This document shows positions 49,601-61,763 of a DNA stretch of 64,000 bases, one piece after another. The stretch spans positions 1,280,934 through 1,344,933 of the forward strand of contig JANPWX010000537.1 of assembly GCA_024734555.1 (NCBI GenBank). Reading direction: 5' to 3'. The stretch comes from Trochalopteron elliotii. Its lineage: Eukaryota > Chordata > Aves > Passeriformes > Leiothrichidae. The notes under the pieces were generated by a model. That model had not been told where the DNA came from. It did not search any database and saw only the letters and a list, made by a program, of their open reading frames with translations. Position 1 is the first letter of the stretch; every line of letters begins with the position of its first letter. Made by a program: the position numbers and the translations under genes.

Positions 49601-51430
49601 AAATAGTAATTATGGCCGTGGTTTCAAAAGTATTATCTTTCTCTTTGTTTTAAATTATCCTTAGGTACAGCTGTGAACACTGGCTTTGTTCACTTGCATC
49701 ATCTCCTTGCACAGCAGCCAGGGGAAGAGAGAGTGCCCACTCATCTCTGCATCCTCTACCTCTGCTCCCTGAGCAGCACTAAATGTATTTGTATGGATAT
49801 TTTCAAATGCTATTTAATTGCTATGGGGTACATCAATACAATGTGCAAAATTCCCGTCAGAAGGAGCAGGGTTTGATGTTATTCTTATTCAACATCTCCT
49901 ACAAGGGCTGCTTACATATGAGTGCCATCTCACAGTCTATTCCACACGCCCTGCCGAGTCCTGCCCTGACCTGGGGCCTTGCACACCCATTCATATCAGT
50001 CAGGTGCTGGATTTGTTCAGCATACATTGCTCTTCATCTAATAGTCTGGTGATTCAGAAACAAGAATGAGCTTGAAGGAATCAATAACAATGTCATGCCT
50101 AACATTCCTGAATTTGTACTCATAAAGTATTTGCACTGGAAAAACAAATGTGGAAGGGAATAGTGATGGCTGCTTCCACTTATTACCTTATTCATCAGTT
50201 TTTGGAAGAGTATGGTGGTCTCAGCTCTCATTTGCAATGACCACCTGTAGAGAAGCTTCCCTGCAGCATCCCTGAACCCACAGGTCATGAGAGAGCATTG
50301 ACTGTGGGGAGTACTCATTCACCTGTGTCTGGGGGTTCCAGTCACAGTCAACTGCAGCACACAGCTGAGACAAAGTTCCATACTTCACCTTTTTGCAGAG
50401 TAATCAGGTCCCAGAGCAAGGAAAACTATTGCTAAGCAGATACGTGAGGAACAAAATGCAATGAAACCACTTGAGAGACTGTAACCCCATTGCACATGGG
50501 AGCCATCAGCCAACACCCCTTGAGGAAAGGAGCACAGAGCCTCCCTATAAGGTCCTACCACCCATGCAGTGGAATAAGGATGCTCAGGTTATCACTCCAC
50601 ATGACAGCTCCTCTGAGTGCACCCCATGTTTCCCTCTGCAGGAAGTGAGGTGCAGAAAACAAATTTATTCAGATGTAGAAGACGTCTGTCTAGGGATGCA
50701 ATTCCAACCCTAGATATACTTCCCATTGACACCAGATTTACTGCATTGTAAACTGAACTAAATTGAACTAACAAAGTTAAACGATGGTCCTCCTGACTAG
50801 CAGACCTCTGGAGTGGTGGCACTGTCTTTAAATCATTCTTCATCTTAACAATTTTCTTGTGATTTCCCTGGTGTTTCTACCTCTGTAGTACCTTTGCTTG
50901 CCAGAGCCTTCAGGCATCCTGCCTGATAAACTATCATAGGTCCCAATTCAATAACATTGATGTGACAGCAGCTAGGGATGTGAGAGGATATGAATAACAG
51001 AAATGTTCAAAATACCACTGTACTCAGGAAAATGACTTTTTTTCCATTAAGAGAAGGCTTTGGGTGAAGTTGGGCTTAGTTTTGGACAGAACGAGTAAGG
51101 CTGGTCCTCCTCTTGGCTTCACTTCACTTGTCAGAAGGAGCTGCATCTCATGGAGACACATCTGTATCATCACATCAGGTTTTTGCATGGCTCAATTTGG
51201 TCGAGGTTCTTTTTAAATGGAGGTTTAGTCAGGCTTTAAAAGCTCCATGCTGAGCATAAAATGATCAGTGACGGGAAGTGAATTTTCACCTATTTTAGCT
51301 GCTTTTTGAGACTTCAAAAAATGTGCAGAATATGGATTCATTGCCTCCATTGAGAAAGAATAAGAGGTGGGAAAGAATATGGGAATATGGGCCTTGGATC
51401 TTTAAAAAGCCCTGAAATCACTAAAAAAGT
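46698..51430. other. Intergenic sequence, no gene seen
   Basis: About 4.7 kb of unique sequence. Several frames of 60-105 codons lie on both strands without recognisable domains. No repeat recognised. Confidence 0.5.
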
Positions 51431-51436
51431 GTGTGT

Positions 51437-51438
<2 letters not shown>

Positions 51439-51472
<34 letters not shown>
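51439..51472. repeat. (GT)17 microsatellite
   Basis: Seventeen uninterrupted GT units, preceded by an interrupted GTGTGTAA segment. Likely polymorphic. Confidence 0.97.
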
Positions 51473-51475
<3 letters not shown>

Positions 51476-53312
51476 CATGTATGTACTGTGGGGGCAAGGA
51501 GGCAGAGGGAGTCAAAGATATTTTATTAACATAACCTCTTCTTTACAGAGTTTGACACACACAATCTTATCTAATTATTGAGAATATTTAACATCACCTA
51601 ACTCCAGACAAAAATCTCTTTCCTCCTCCCCTGCCCCCTCTTTGCTGAAACTTAATACACAGAGACTAATACGGCACAAAACCGTCTCACTGAGCTTTAA
51701 AATGTAAGATGACAATTCATGACCTTTGCCATTGATTGCCAGCCAAGTTACATATGGCTCAGGGGCTCGGTGGACCACCATTTGTCACTGTGCTGACAGT
51801 GAAATACAGCTCAGCCTATTGTTCTGCAGAAGCACCCTCAGCCCGGGGAAGTTTGCAGGATGTTGTCCTGTGTTCCTTAGGGGACCCTGCAGTGCTTCGT
51901 TCCCTGGATAATCCAAGGGGTTTGGGACAAGTCACAGCCCTCAAGGCAATGAGAGAGCTATTCCTTGGAACACCTTTGGAAACTAGGCGTTACAGCATTG
52001 CCAGCCTGGAAAGGGCGAACAAGGATCATGCTTTGGGAAAGATCATTATATCTTGGATGAAAAAGAAAAAAAATCACCTTCCTCAACGACACTTTATATT
52101 TCTACAGTAAGCTGCTGCTTGTGAATACTGTGTTCTGCAAACTGGGGGTTGCTGTTCCCTCTATGCATCTTTCATTTAGACAAAGAATAGAAACTGAATT
52201 AGACTGTTTACTTGAGTGTAGCTATTCTCTCACTATGCCGGCCAAATTTGCCTTGAAGGCTTAGAAAAATAGCTAAGGGCCAAGCAGGCTGTCAGACAGC
52301 TAATCTTTACAACTTGATGCCCACAACTGCATGAGTATAATTGTGAGGCACTTTGCATTATGTGAAACACACACACAATCCAAGTAACTGAGCACTCAAT
52401 ATGTGTGAAAAAGCTCTTTGCCTCCAATTACCACCTTCACAACAGGAACTAAGTTTTCCAGCTGATTCCTGAAGTCCCAAATTAACGCCCTTAAAACCTC
52501 AATTTAACACTAGAGATAGACACAAAAACTGTTCCTGCTTTCTACATTTCTGCATATGAGTATCCCAGAACCATCTGCATCTCGGCAGCACTGAACTGTA
52601 TGAGCACACATCTTTCATTTAAATCTCGGTAGCACTGTTCCATACCTAGCACCACAATAATGTGGTCTTAGCCCATCCTTTGAGACTAACCTGGTAATCA
52701 AAATGCATTTAATCCTAAAAACCATGCTGTGCTGGAGATGTTGCTATTCTAATTAGTGTTCTAATTAAGTACCTATTTTGTACCTATTTGGGATGGCAGG
52801 GGTGCTTTCCTGTCAACAGAAATAAAACTGCAAGAAAGCCATATGCAGCCAGATCAATGGTCCAGTTCCATCAGTAATCTCCCCAGCAGCAGCAGCCTCT
52901 GACCTTCCAACTTTATCAACCAGACTGCTGGGTCATCTACATAAAGACACCCTCAGTTCTTCCCATCTGAGGATGGTTTTTATCACATGCATAAAAGCAT
53001 TCAGAGAAGAGAGAGACTGCCTTTCCTACAGCCTGCATGAAAGCTCAAAATGCTGCTCCTACAGTGATAAATATCTATTTGATGCCAAATGGAAGCAAAA
53101 GCACAATAAGAAAATGGGCAGAAACACCTCGGAAATGGGAGCTTTAATCCTACCCCACCAGGTAAGTGGAAGGATCTAAGTGTGACCCACTCCCTCAGGT
53201 GAGCCCCTGGACTGCTAAGCTGCCAAACAAAAAAAAGAAGGAAAGATCTCCAGATTGCTTACAAGAAATGAGATGTTGGGACCCCAGCTCTTAGCATAGC
53301 CAAGGGTTTCAG

Positions 53313-53337
53313 ACTTCCAACCCACAGGGTTGGAAGT
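53313..53337. repeat. Perfect inverted repeat, 11-bp arms, 3-base loop
   Basis: ACTTCCAACCC, loop ACA, then GGGTTGGAAGT. Either strand could fold into a GC-containing hairpin. No T-run follows it. Function unknown. Confidence 0.9.
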
Positions 53338-54607
53338 ATCCTGGACATGGTATCTTTCTATCTTATAGCATCCTATGCTGCCACGTTGATCTCATATGTG
53401 ATTCTATGTTTTAAAGTGTAACAGCACATAAACTGTGGTAAAAGAATACAAGCTTTTATTCTAAGAGCAAATATTTGTACTTCTGCTTCTAAGCACTATG
53501 GTATTTGACATTGTTCAAATTAAAGCTCCAAATGTTAATCTGAGGCTCTAGTTGGAGCACAATGAATACAAACCTTCTTTGCTTGCCCAGTGACCTTAAC
53601 CATTCTCTCTAGAAACAAACATTCTTCCATAGGATGCCTCCATGATTTCTGGCTCATCACATAAGTATTGCTGTGACAAATCCAGTAGGAACTTGCTTGT
53701 CATGTGTAAAAAGACTGACCATTTCTCTTTCTTGTGTTTAGCTATACATCATTTCAGAGTAAGGAGGAAGGGAGTTTGGTGGTTTTTTTGTTTTTTTTTT
53801 TTTTTATTCTGGTCACTGATCTTTTACTGTGAAAAAAAAAATTGTTAATTATGCTGGCTTTTGTTATTCATGCTGGTATTTTCAAACTCTAAAAGGTAGC
53901 TTAATTGGATTAGGCTTCCTAAGGGAGGATTCAAATAATTTAACAACAGAGTTGCAATCACAAGAATACAGTAAAGGCTCTAGCATGTCTGATAGATAGG
54001 TCCTCTCAGCCCAGTTTTATGTCTGATAACAAGCTAACTTCAGAGGCCTGTGGAAGGATGTTGGAACAGGGTCAGCACCTAGTAATACCCCTTCAGCCTC
54101 CAACGTTTTGCAGATGCTGAGCTTCAGTTTGCATATAATAAATAAACCTTGGCAGGTCTTTTTCCTTGGGTTTTTTAGAAGAGAAAAGTCTTGCTAAGAC
54201 TGGAAAATACACTGAGGAAATGAGATAAATATCAGAGCTCTGCTAAAGTCAATAGATTTACATTTGAATAAAGCCAGTAGTAGAGAAAAAATAAAGGTAC
54301 ATTTTAAAGCAGGCTAGGGATAAGCAGAGGAAATAATCTTGACTGGAAACAACAGGAATATGCCCTGGTATTGTTTTGTTCATCTTCAGGTTGACTCCCA
54401 GCTAGAGAATGTAAACTTCAAGTACTCAATAATTTTTCTTCATACTGTTGAACATCCGTACTTTTCCTTCATTTCAGCACATGTGGCATTGTTATAATCA
54501 CATAAATAGTAATATCCACAGCAGTACAATTTGCAGTTATATTTAGTTTAAAACCAAACAACTACCTCTTGAATATGATGCACATCCTATTAAAAAAATA
54601 CTGCCAT

Positions 54608-54608
54608 T

Positions 54609-54642
<34 letters not shown>
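54608..54642. repeat. (TA)n microsatellite
   Basis: About 16 TA units with one C interruption near the start. Confidence 0.95.
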
Positions 54643-55128
54643 GTGGGTAGAAATTATAGTAGAATAAGGCAAAACATCTCAATGTGTGTAATCAACTGAC
54701 TTTTGCCTCCCCTCTACACAGGGATGCACCAGCAGTGTGCAACACCCCTAACAAAGTGTTCTGGCCACTTCTGAAAAGGGAGGGTAATGGTCCTGCCATG
54801 TCCTCATTCCATTCCCTACTCCCAGAGACAAGGGAAGCAGTGAGTGTGCATGGTTTGTAACTCAGTCTTGGGTGCACTGTAAAAGTTCAGAGGAGAAAGC
54901 AAGACATCTGGCAGCCAGGGATGGGACAATCTGTGAAGTGTCCTCAGAGTACTGGCTACGTCTTTGTCAAATACTGTGCCACTGGTCTGGAGGATTCTCT
55001 GCAGTCTGTCTCCTCTTGATGATACAATTGATTATTTTATTACCCTGTTTCTTGAGAATTATATAAAGCAGAGCTATAACCAGAAAAAACAAAGGATCAC
55101 ATTGTGATGAATGTGATACCCAGGAAAG

Positions 55129-55232
55129 TGATGTGGTTTAGTGGTGTACTTGGTGCTGCTGGGTTAATGTATGGTTGGACTCAATGATCTTGAAGGTCTT
55201 TTCCAACATAAATGATTCTATGTGGTTCTATG
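55129..55232 (+). mobile_element. CR1 LINE, short 3' end
   Basis: About 100 bp of CR1 3' end on the plus strand. GGTTGGACTCAATGATCTTG is followed by AAGGTCTTTTCCAAC and terminal octamer remnants (ATTCTATG, GTTCTATG) at 55214-55232. Confidence 0.93.
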
Positions 55233-58200
55233 TCACAGAAATTAATGTTTTAACTGTCACAATACAGGACAGAATTTTATTGTCCTCCTAAAACTCTTTG
55301 TATATGCATTTGATCAAGCTAAAAAAAATCCTGAGATAGAAGAATATTTGAATTCTAATATTTGAATTCTGAATGTCTTGGGAATGCTATAATCCTAGGG
55401 TTTGCCTCCACTATATTCACTGTGAGTGTTTCCAGTCCTGAGAGGTGTTTCCAAGCTAGCTTTAGCCTAGTTATGCTGAGTACTGACAACAGAGCAAAGG
55501 AGGCATGGACTATAACAGGTCAAAATAGTTCATGTTCCTGGCAATCTTAAATTCATAATGAAGCTTATTGCAAGAAGGGCACTTCCTTATTGCCAAGAAC
55601 ACTGATAATTAACTTGTTTGGTGGAAAACATGAGGATGTTCAGTACTGGAACAATTCATCAACTGCTGTCTTCTGAAGTCATTTCAAGAGTCTTAGCCCA
55701 ATTTCCATTGAACATGTTCAGACCACAGAAACACTGTCACACCTTGTACCTTCTCATATCTCTCTTGGCCAGTTCCAGAAGGGTCATCCTTTTGCTAGGA
55801 GAAATTTCTCTGTCAGAGCAACTCAGTATATTGGTGCAACAGTGTTAGGGAGAATGTAATTCTTCATTAAGGTAATTTTATACTTAAGAGTGACATTGCT
55901 TCAGGGAGAAAAATTTAAAACAACCCTTCCCTGAATGAAGATTATATATAACTAAAATTCCTAAACTTCCTATGCTATGACTGTCTGAAATAATTCATAT
56001 TTCACATTCCATCGTTCTTAAAGTAAAAAGAAAAATGCTCCTGTAAAAAGCAAGACAGAATAGGGGATCAGAAAAAGTCTTATCCATGAACTTAAATGCA
56101 TCGTTACAGCTGAAACTTGATCAGAATTTTAGCTGTACAAAAAGCCAAGAAATAATAATGGCAGGGGTAGATTATGTACCTATATAACATAAGAGGTTCT
56201 CTAGTCTTCACGTTCAAGGCCAGACTACTTAAGCAGTCATCTAGCAAAATCCCTTCCCTTCATCAGAAAAAAAATGGTGTATGTATATATGTGCATGTGA
56301 GTGTTTGGAGAACTAAGCATAAAGGTAATTTCAAGTAACAAAATACTGTCTTGTTAATGTGCTGATGACAATCCCCTAGTCCCACCCTGTGGTTTATAAC
56401 ACTCTCTGTGAAACAAAGTATTGTGGTACTTTCTCCAGTTTATTTGAGCATTGCATTAACCAGTGTATTTCTATTTTGCAGTGCTGGGAGCAGCCAGCTT
56501 TGAGATGCAGGGCCACAGGAGAAGTTGGCCCCATATAGACCATTTCCAATGTCGTGACATCTCACCTTGCAGCACAGCCACACAGCCTCTAAGTGCCTTG
56601 AACCAAAGCTGCTCCCTGACAGGTAAGGTGTGCTCTGGGGGGAAGGTAATGAAAATGGTGGGGCCTTCTGAGGGTGCTGTTCTTGGCACCTGACTTCATC
56701 CTGCCTGCAGAGTCAGCCACACCAGAGCACAGGTCCATGCATCCACCCACAGAGCTGCTAGGAAGTAAACACATGCCAGTTCTGAAAAATGGCAGGGGAA
56801 AGCTGAAGCTGCAAGACAACAGGGATATGAACAATGTTTGATATCTGCTCTCAAAGGATTACTGCTGACTTAACCTCTTCTTCACTAGATCTACTACACC
56901 TTTGTGGGAGGTACCTTTTTTAGGACTTTGAGTAATGACCATCCTTCCACTCCTAGACTTTGCACTTTGAGCAAGAAGTGCAGGCACAAGCTGATTCCAG
57001 CTGCCTTGAGGAAAATAATGGGAACAATCAGGTTATCTGGCAGGTTTCCCCTAGAGTTCCTTACTTGCTGTTCCTTTTATATGCAAGTTTGTTTTCCATT
57101 TGAGTATCAGTCCACGTGGCTCTCAGGATGGGATTCACCTAGCAAGAATGCTAATTTTCTGCTGAGAACATGCTAAAAAGTGGAATCCGGAGAAGGCAGA
57201 ATGGTTGCTTTCCAAAAGACCCCATCTCTCTTCATTGACTACAGAGAGGATTTGGCTAGTTTATATTACACACCAGGCTTTTGCACTCTCAGAATTAGGT
57301 GAGGCAAATTTCATTTTCATCAATTACAGGAGCTTGAGCTCTATGTTTTGAATTCTGAGGTGATGAGCTATATGAAAAGCAGGTTATCAATAAAATTTGG
57401 GATCTTATGTCACCTTAAAAACTCTGGTGGGTATCAACAGTAGGCAGATCCAAGTCTGTAGTTTCTTCTGAGCCCCCTGTTCTGTTCAGAGGCATTGACC
57501 AGCAGCTTCTGTCATTATTCCACATTTTAATCTAAGTGTGTACTGGGCAATCTTCTCACTAATAACTATTTCAACAAATACTAAGAACATAAAGGGTAAT
57601 AATAGCAGAATTTTCAGAAGGTTAGTAAAAATGTTTACCAGAATATCCTGTGAAACCACAGTGGTATAAACCAAAGCTCTTATTCAAATTTTAAGCCTCA
57701 AGTCCACCTACACAAACCAACAAAAAAAATTACCCTCCTTTGGAAGTACTTTGAGAGCAAGTAAATTATCCAGCTGAAGACTGCAGTTAGACCTGTTTTG
57801 TTTTTCTTAACCTGGTATTTTGCAGTGAGGATGCTGACTAACTTAGTCAAAATCTGATAATCTGCTACTATTTTCCCATAATTTCCCTTGAGGGATAAAC
57901 AGATTTTTTTTCCCAAATTGACTGGGAAAGCACAAGAGTTAGGAACTTCACAGTCAAATACATGTAATAAATTTTAAAAACAATGAAGAAACCACTGTGC
58001 ACATGTGGGTGTAGAGTTCACAACCAGCTTGAATTAATTTGGCTTCTGAGACTGAGTGACCAACTCTCAGGCTAGCTTTGAACAAAAACAAACTCCAAAA
58101 GAAATTTGTACATTCTCAAAATCTGAAATATTATATTAGTTTTAAGAAAAAAATTATTAATTTTGAAAATATTTGTTTTTATGACCTTCTGGGACTGACA

Positions 58201-58249
58201 TTAAGACATGGTGGAACTAAACAAATGTTCTGAATACACTAACAAGGGT
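55233..58249. other. Intergenic sequence with one candidate exon
   Basis: About 3 kb of AT-rich sequence. The only structured item is a 141-bp interval with strong splice signals at both ends (56482-56622). No repeat recognised. Confidence 0.5.
56482..56622 (+). other. Candidate internal exon of an unknown transcript
   Basis: The interval is bounded by a good acceptor (TGTATTTCTATTTTGCAG ending at 56481) and a near-consensus donor (ACAG|GTAAGG at 56619-56626). It is 141 bp, a multiple of three, open in one plus-strand frame, and more GC-rich than its surroundings. The peptide resembles no family I know. Single-locus splice signals do occur by chance, so this is a hypothesis. It might belong to a lncRNA or a 5' noncoding exon of a downstream gene. 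Confidence 0.3.
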
Positions 58250-58640
58250 GGTGTTCAAAAAAAGGACTAAATTGATTAGGATTTGCCAGCTTGAAAAAGT
58301 GACAACCAGGGGAAAACATAAGGCTTACAAAGAAATCAAATTATTACAGAGAAAAAAATGTAGGGAAAAGAATATTCAATATCTCTTAAAATACAGGAAA
58401 AGAGAACAAATGAAATGACAAGGCAGAGAGGTTAAAATGTACAGGAGGAAGTGTTGAAGGGTATTTTCCACACAGATTTTATTAAATAGTGGAACTCATT
58501 GGCAGAGGACACTGAAGGCCATATGCATATGCAAGTACAAAAGACAACAGGAGAAGCAGATGGAAGAAATGTTCATCAAGAGCAATGAAACAAAACTCTG
58601 AGGAATCAGGAACTGGCTCAGGAAGACTTCTGGGTGCAGA
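58250..58640 (+). mobile_element. Ancient CR1/L3-like LINE remnant
   Basis: Highly diverged sequence with the order of motifs found near the 3' end of old amniote CR1/L3 elements: AGTGGAACTCATTGGCAGAGGA, GAAGGCC, AGTACAAAAGACAACAGG, then AGAAATGTTCATCAAG. The whole block is A-rich and has lost any coding frame. It is far older than the other CR1 copies here. Boundaries are approximate. Confidence 0.55.
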
Positions 58641-61600
58641 CTGTTGGAAATTGATTAGGAAAACAGGGAAAAAGTCTTTGTATGTTTGCCTCGTTCTTGT
58701 GCTTTCCCCCTAAACATATGTTGTGGGTGACTCAGAAGTTTGATGGGTTTCTTGGACTTCTCTTCTGGTCCAGTGTAGCAATTTTTATACACTTATGTAG
58801 TCAGTGTCTCTCCCTGGATCTCTTTCATTCCTATGACTACAAACAGTTTCTAAAATTTCCCAGTGAAACCATAGCTTCCAAGTGCATTTTGTCAAAGCTG
58901 GTGAATTTTATATGTTCCAGGTTCATTCTTCTCAAGTTATCTATCAGGTCTTTGTCTCCACAAATTCTCCAACTTGGTCATATTGAAAACTCTGATCTAT
59001 ATTTCTTGATACAAGCTTTGGATATAAGGAGACTTTCCCTTCACATGTGTTTTTCCTTAAACAAAACAAAATCTTTTTTTAACAAATACAAAAAATATAT
59101 CTAGTGACATTCTTCCAATATCAAACAATCAAATTGCAGTAATGAGCATGCATTTTGTGAATAACAAGTACGGTGAAAGCAATTATTAAAATTAAACCAA
59201 AAACTCCTTTTAGCAATTTTAAAACCGTATTTGACAGAATGCATTTTTTAACTAGCCAGAAGTGTGAGAAAGATGCAAGAGCTAAAGCCAGAACAATAAG
59301 TCAGTGTTCAGACTTACAGATGAAGGAAGTATGAGCAACTTAAAAAGAAACTGAGAACTGGTAAATAGAGAAAATAATAAATGCAAATAAATCACAGCTG
59401 CAGAGGGAATTACAAAAAGTTAAATGTTTGATGATGTGAAATCTAAGTAGTTTAATTCTAAGTGTTAATTATTTCAAGTGCCTTTTGCAGCATGCTGAGT
59501 TTAGTGAAACAGTATGAATCACTGTCTAGCCTTAAATATGAACCATGATGGAGTTTATTTCAGTGATGGTGTCTGTTTTCTGATTTTTCTACAAAGCAGT
59601 CCTCACACATTGTTTATTTTGGGGGTTTAAGGCCCTTTCCCTAGCTTCTGTACAGCACAACAACTGATCTTTCACAAATGTGTTCATACCTGAGTTTAAA
59701 TAGGCAGAAGTGCTATTTTTCATTCCCATAAGGGGAAGAGCTGCCTTGACACAAATATTGATATCACTGGTTATTACAGCTGCCAACAGTTTGGTCTCAA
59801 AATGGATCCATGCTGCACATCAAACTGCAGCAATGTTTTACTGGAGTTCTGCTTCAAGTGTTGGTTCCCACATGTATGGGATTTGGGATCCTGGTGCTGT
59901 TCTTGGTAACTTGAAAAGCAAAGACATCTCTGAAGTTGCCATAGTATGTTTGGGATTTTTTTCTCATCCCTTGACTCATTAGGGAGTCACTGATGATGTG
60001 CTGAAGGAATGATTCAAATCCTTCAGGAAAGAAGAGAGTCTGGCTTTTTTCACTTTTCCTTGATTCATTGTAGAAGAATAGAATCAGTAGAATAGAGCAC
60101 TTCAGAGCCCACATTCAGAAGAACACCAGTTGAAAGATTCCCCGGATGCACACACCCAAACTTTCTCAGAGGCGAATTATGAAATTCAGTTTATATCACA
60201 AGGAAAAATTACATATGGAGAAGTTTTTCATTCCTTGTAATTGCAGCCTTCAACAATTTAAGAAGAACTAAATTCCAGGCATAATTTGCAAGTATCACTA
60301 CATTTCAATTCAGCATTAGCTTTTGTGGATGCTATGGAGAGAAGAATTGTCAAGTTTAGAGACTACTACACTGCTTATGGGAGAATGTCTCCTAACTTTC
60401 AAACAGAAAGGAAGTCTTAGGAACTTATGGAGTTGCTTATGTAAATCATAGTAAGATCATGTCTATATCAATAGAAGTTTAAATGTTAACAAAAATTCTG
60501 TGGTAAGAAATGAGCTATTTTTTGGCCATGAAGTGCAACCCACACTTATGTCACTATGTAAATAAAGATGATAAAATATGATCCAGATATTATCTCAGAA
60601 TCCACGAGGTGGCAGTGTCATAGTTTTCTTAGTATTGCATGCTAAAACATGAATAATCTTTTTTTTAAAATTATATTTTATGACATCACATATCATTATA
60701 ATATTTATCACCTCAGGTTGAAAAATTTGAGGAATTATTTGACATATCGCCTTCATTTCTAAAACCTGTTAAGGAAAAATTATTTTCCTAAGAAAAGGCA
60801 GAAACTATTGTATAAAGATATGGAGCTGGCTTCCTGTGAGGTATCTGTCATGGTCTTGGATGTTCAGTGCTGGGGTGTCTACAGAAGCTTGTGAAGGATT
60901 CTGAACTCAGATGTGATCATATCCTGCAACCAGAACATCACATCCAAAAATCAGCCAGTCTTCCAAATCAACTTTCATTTACAGTGGTATAAGTAAAGTT
61001 TAAAAAAAAAAAAAAAAAGGCAATTTCTCCCTATTTCATTTTTATTTAGAAAACATTGACTTTGTTATTTAGCAAGAATATTATATGTTAGGCCTATTTT
61101 TGCTCATATCAGATATCTTTAACAAAAAGCTTCTTATCTGAAAAACACAAAATATGTCCCTATGTACATGTAAATATATCTGCATTATGCTTTTTAAAAT
61201 AATAAGACTGCAGAACTGCTAAGAATATCTAAAGGGAGAAATACCCTTGTCCCATTCTGCTCTTGCCCAGGAAACACCACATCTCTATCGTAAATGAAGG
61301 AAAAGGTCATGAAGGATTTAGCAAGTGGTTTCCTTTGAATTCCCTGGCTACCCCTGCCTTTGCACCCGCTGGGAGGCTGTTGCAGGCTGGTGTGCCCAGT
61401 CCCAAGGGCCGGGGCTGTGGCCATCTCCCAGCTGCTGGCCCTGTGCCGAGTGGAGCCGGGTGGCCTGCGCTGAGTTCCCGTCACTTTGGTCACTTTGAGA
61501 AGATTAATGTGATTGGACAGATCACATCCGTCAGGATCCGTCAGATTCCCAGGAGGATGATTAATTAGTGTAATCTTATTTAAACTCAGTATGTCAATTT

Positions 61601-61713
61601 CAATCTCTTCTACATCCAATATGAGCTTTCCTCCCTTTTTCTAGTGAGCCCTTTAATAAACACCCGACCATGTGGGGCCGTGAATACACAGAGCTGTTAG
61701 CAGCAGAGCTAGT
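58641..61713. other. Intergenic sequence, no gene seen
   Basis: About 3 kb of AT-rich unique DNA with a 17-base A-run at 61002-61018 and one CTCF-like motif at 60602. A 140-codon opening at 58682-59104 has no domain and the composition of its AT-rich surroundings. Confidence 0.5.
60602..60616 (+). promoter_or_regulatory. CTCF-like binding motif
   Basis: CCACGAGGTGGCAGT agrees with the vertebrate CTCF core CCNNNAGGNGGCAG at every fixed position. It stands in AT-rich unique DNA. Occupancy cannot be seen from sequence. The motif orientation is plus. Confidence 0.6.
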
Positions 61714-61763
61714 GCTGGGATTTCCTAGCTGCTGGGATTTCCTAGCTGCTGGGATTTCTAGCT
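61714..61763. repeat. 17-bp tandem repeat, three copies
   Basis: GCTGGGATTTCCTAGCT at 61714-61730 and 61731-61747, and a copy lacking one C at 61748-61763. Confidence 0.9.

Larger units (their letters stand above)
51473..55128. other. Intergenic sequence, no gene seen
   Basis: About 3.7 kb of unique sequence apart from a perfect hairpin (53313-53337), a T-run (53791-53805) and a TA microsatellite (54608-54642). A consensus donor CAG|GTAAGT occurs at 53159-53166, but no matching acceptor or conserved frame was found with it. Confidence 0.5.

Noticed and set aside
51387..51581. 64-codon frame with a Val-Cys repeat
   Set aside because: It is a translation of the GT microsatellite.
58682..59104. 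140-codon plus-strand frame
   Set aside because: AT-rich composition like its surroundings, no domain and no splice context. It begins just after an ancient LINE remnant.
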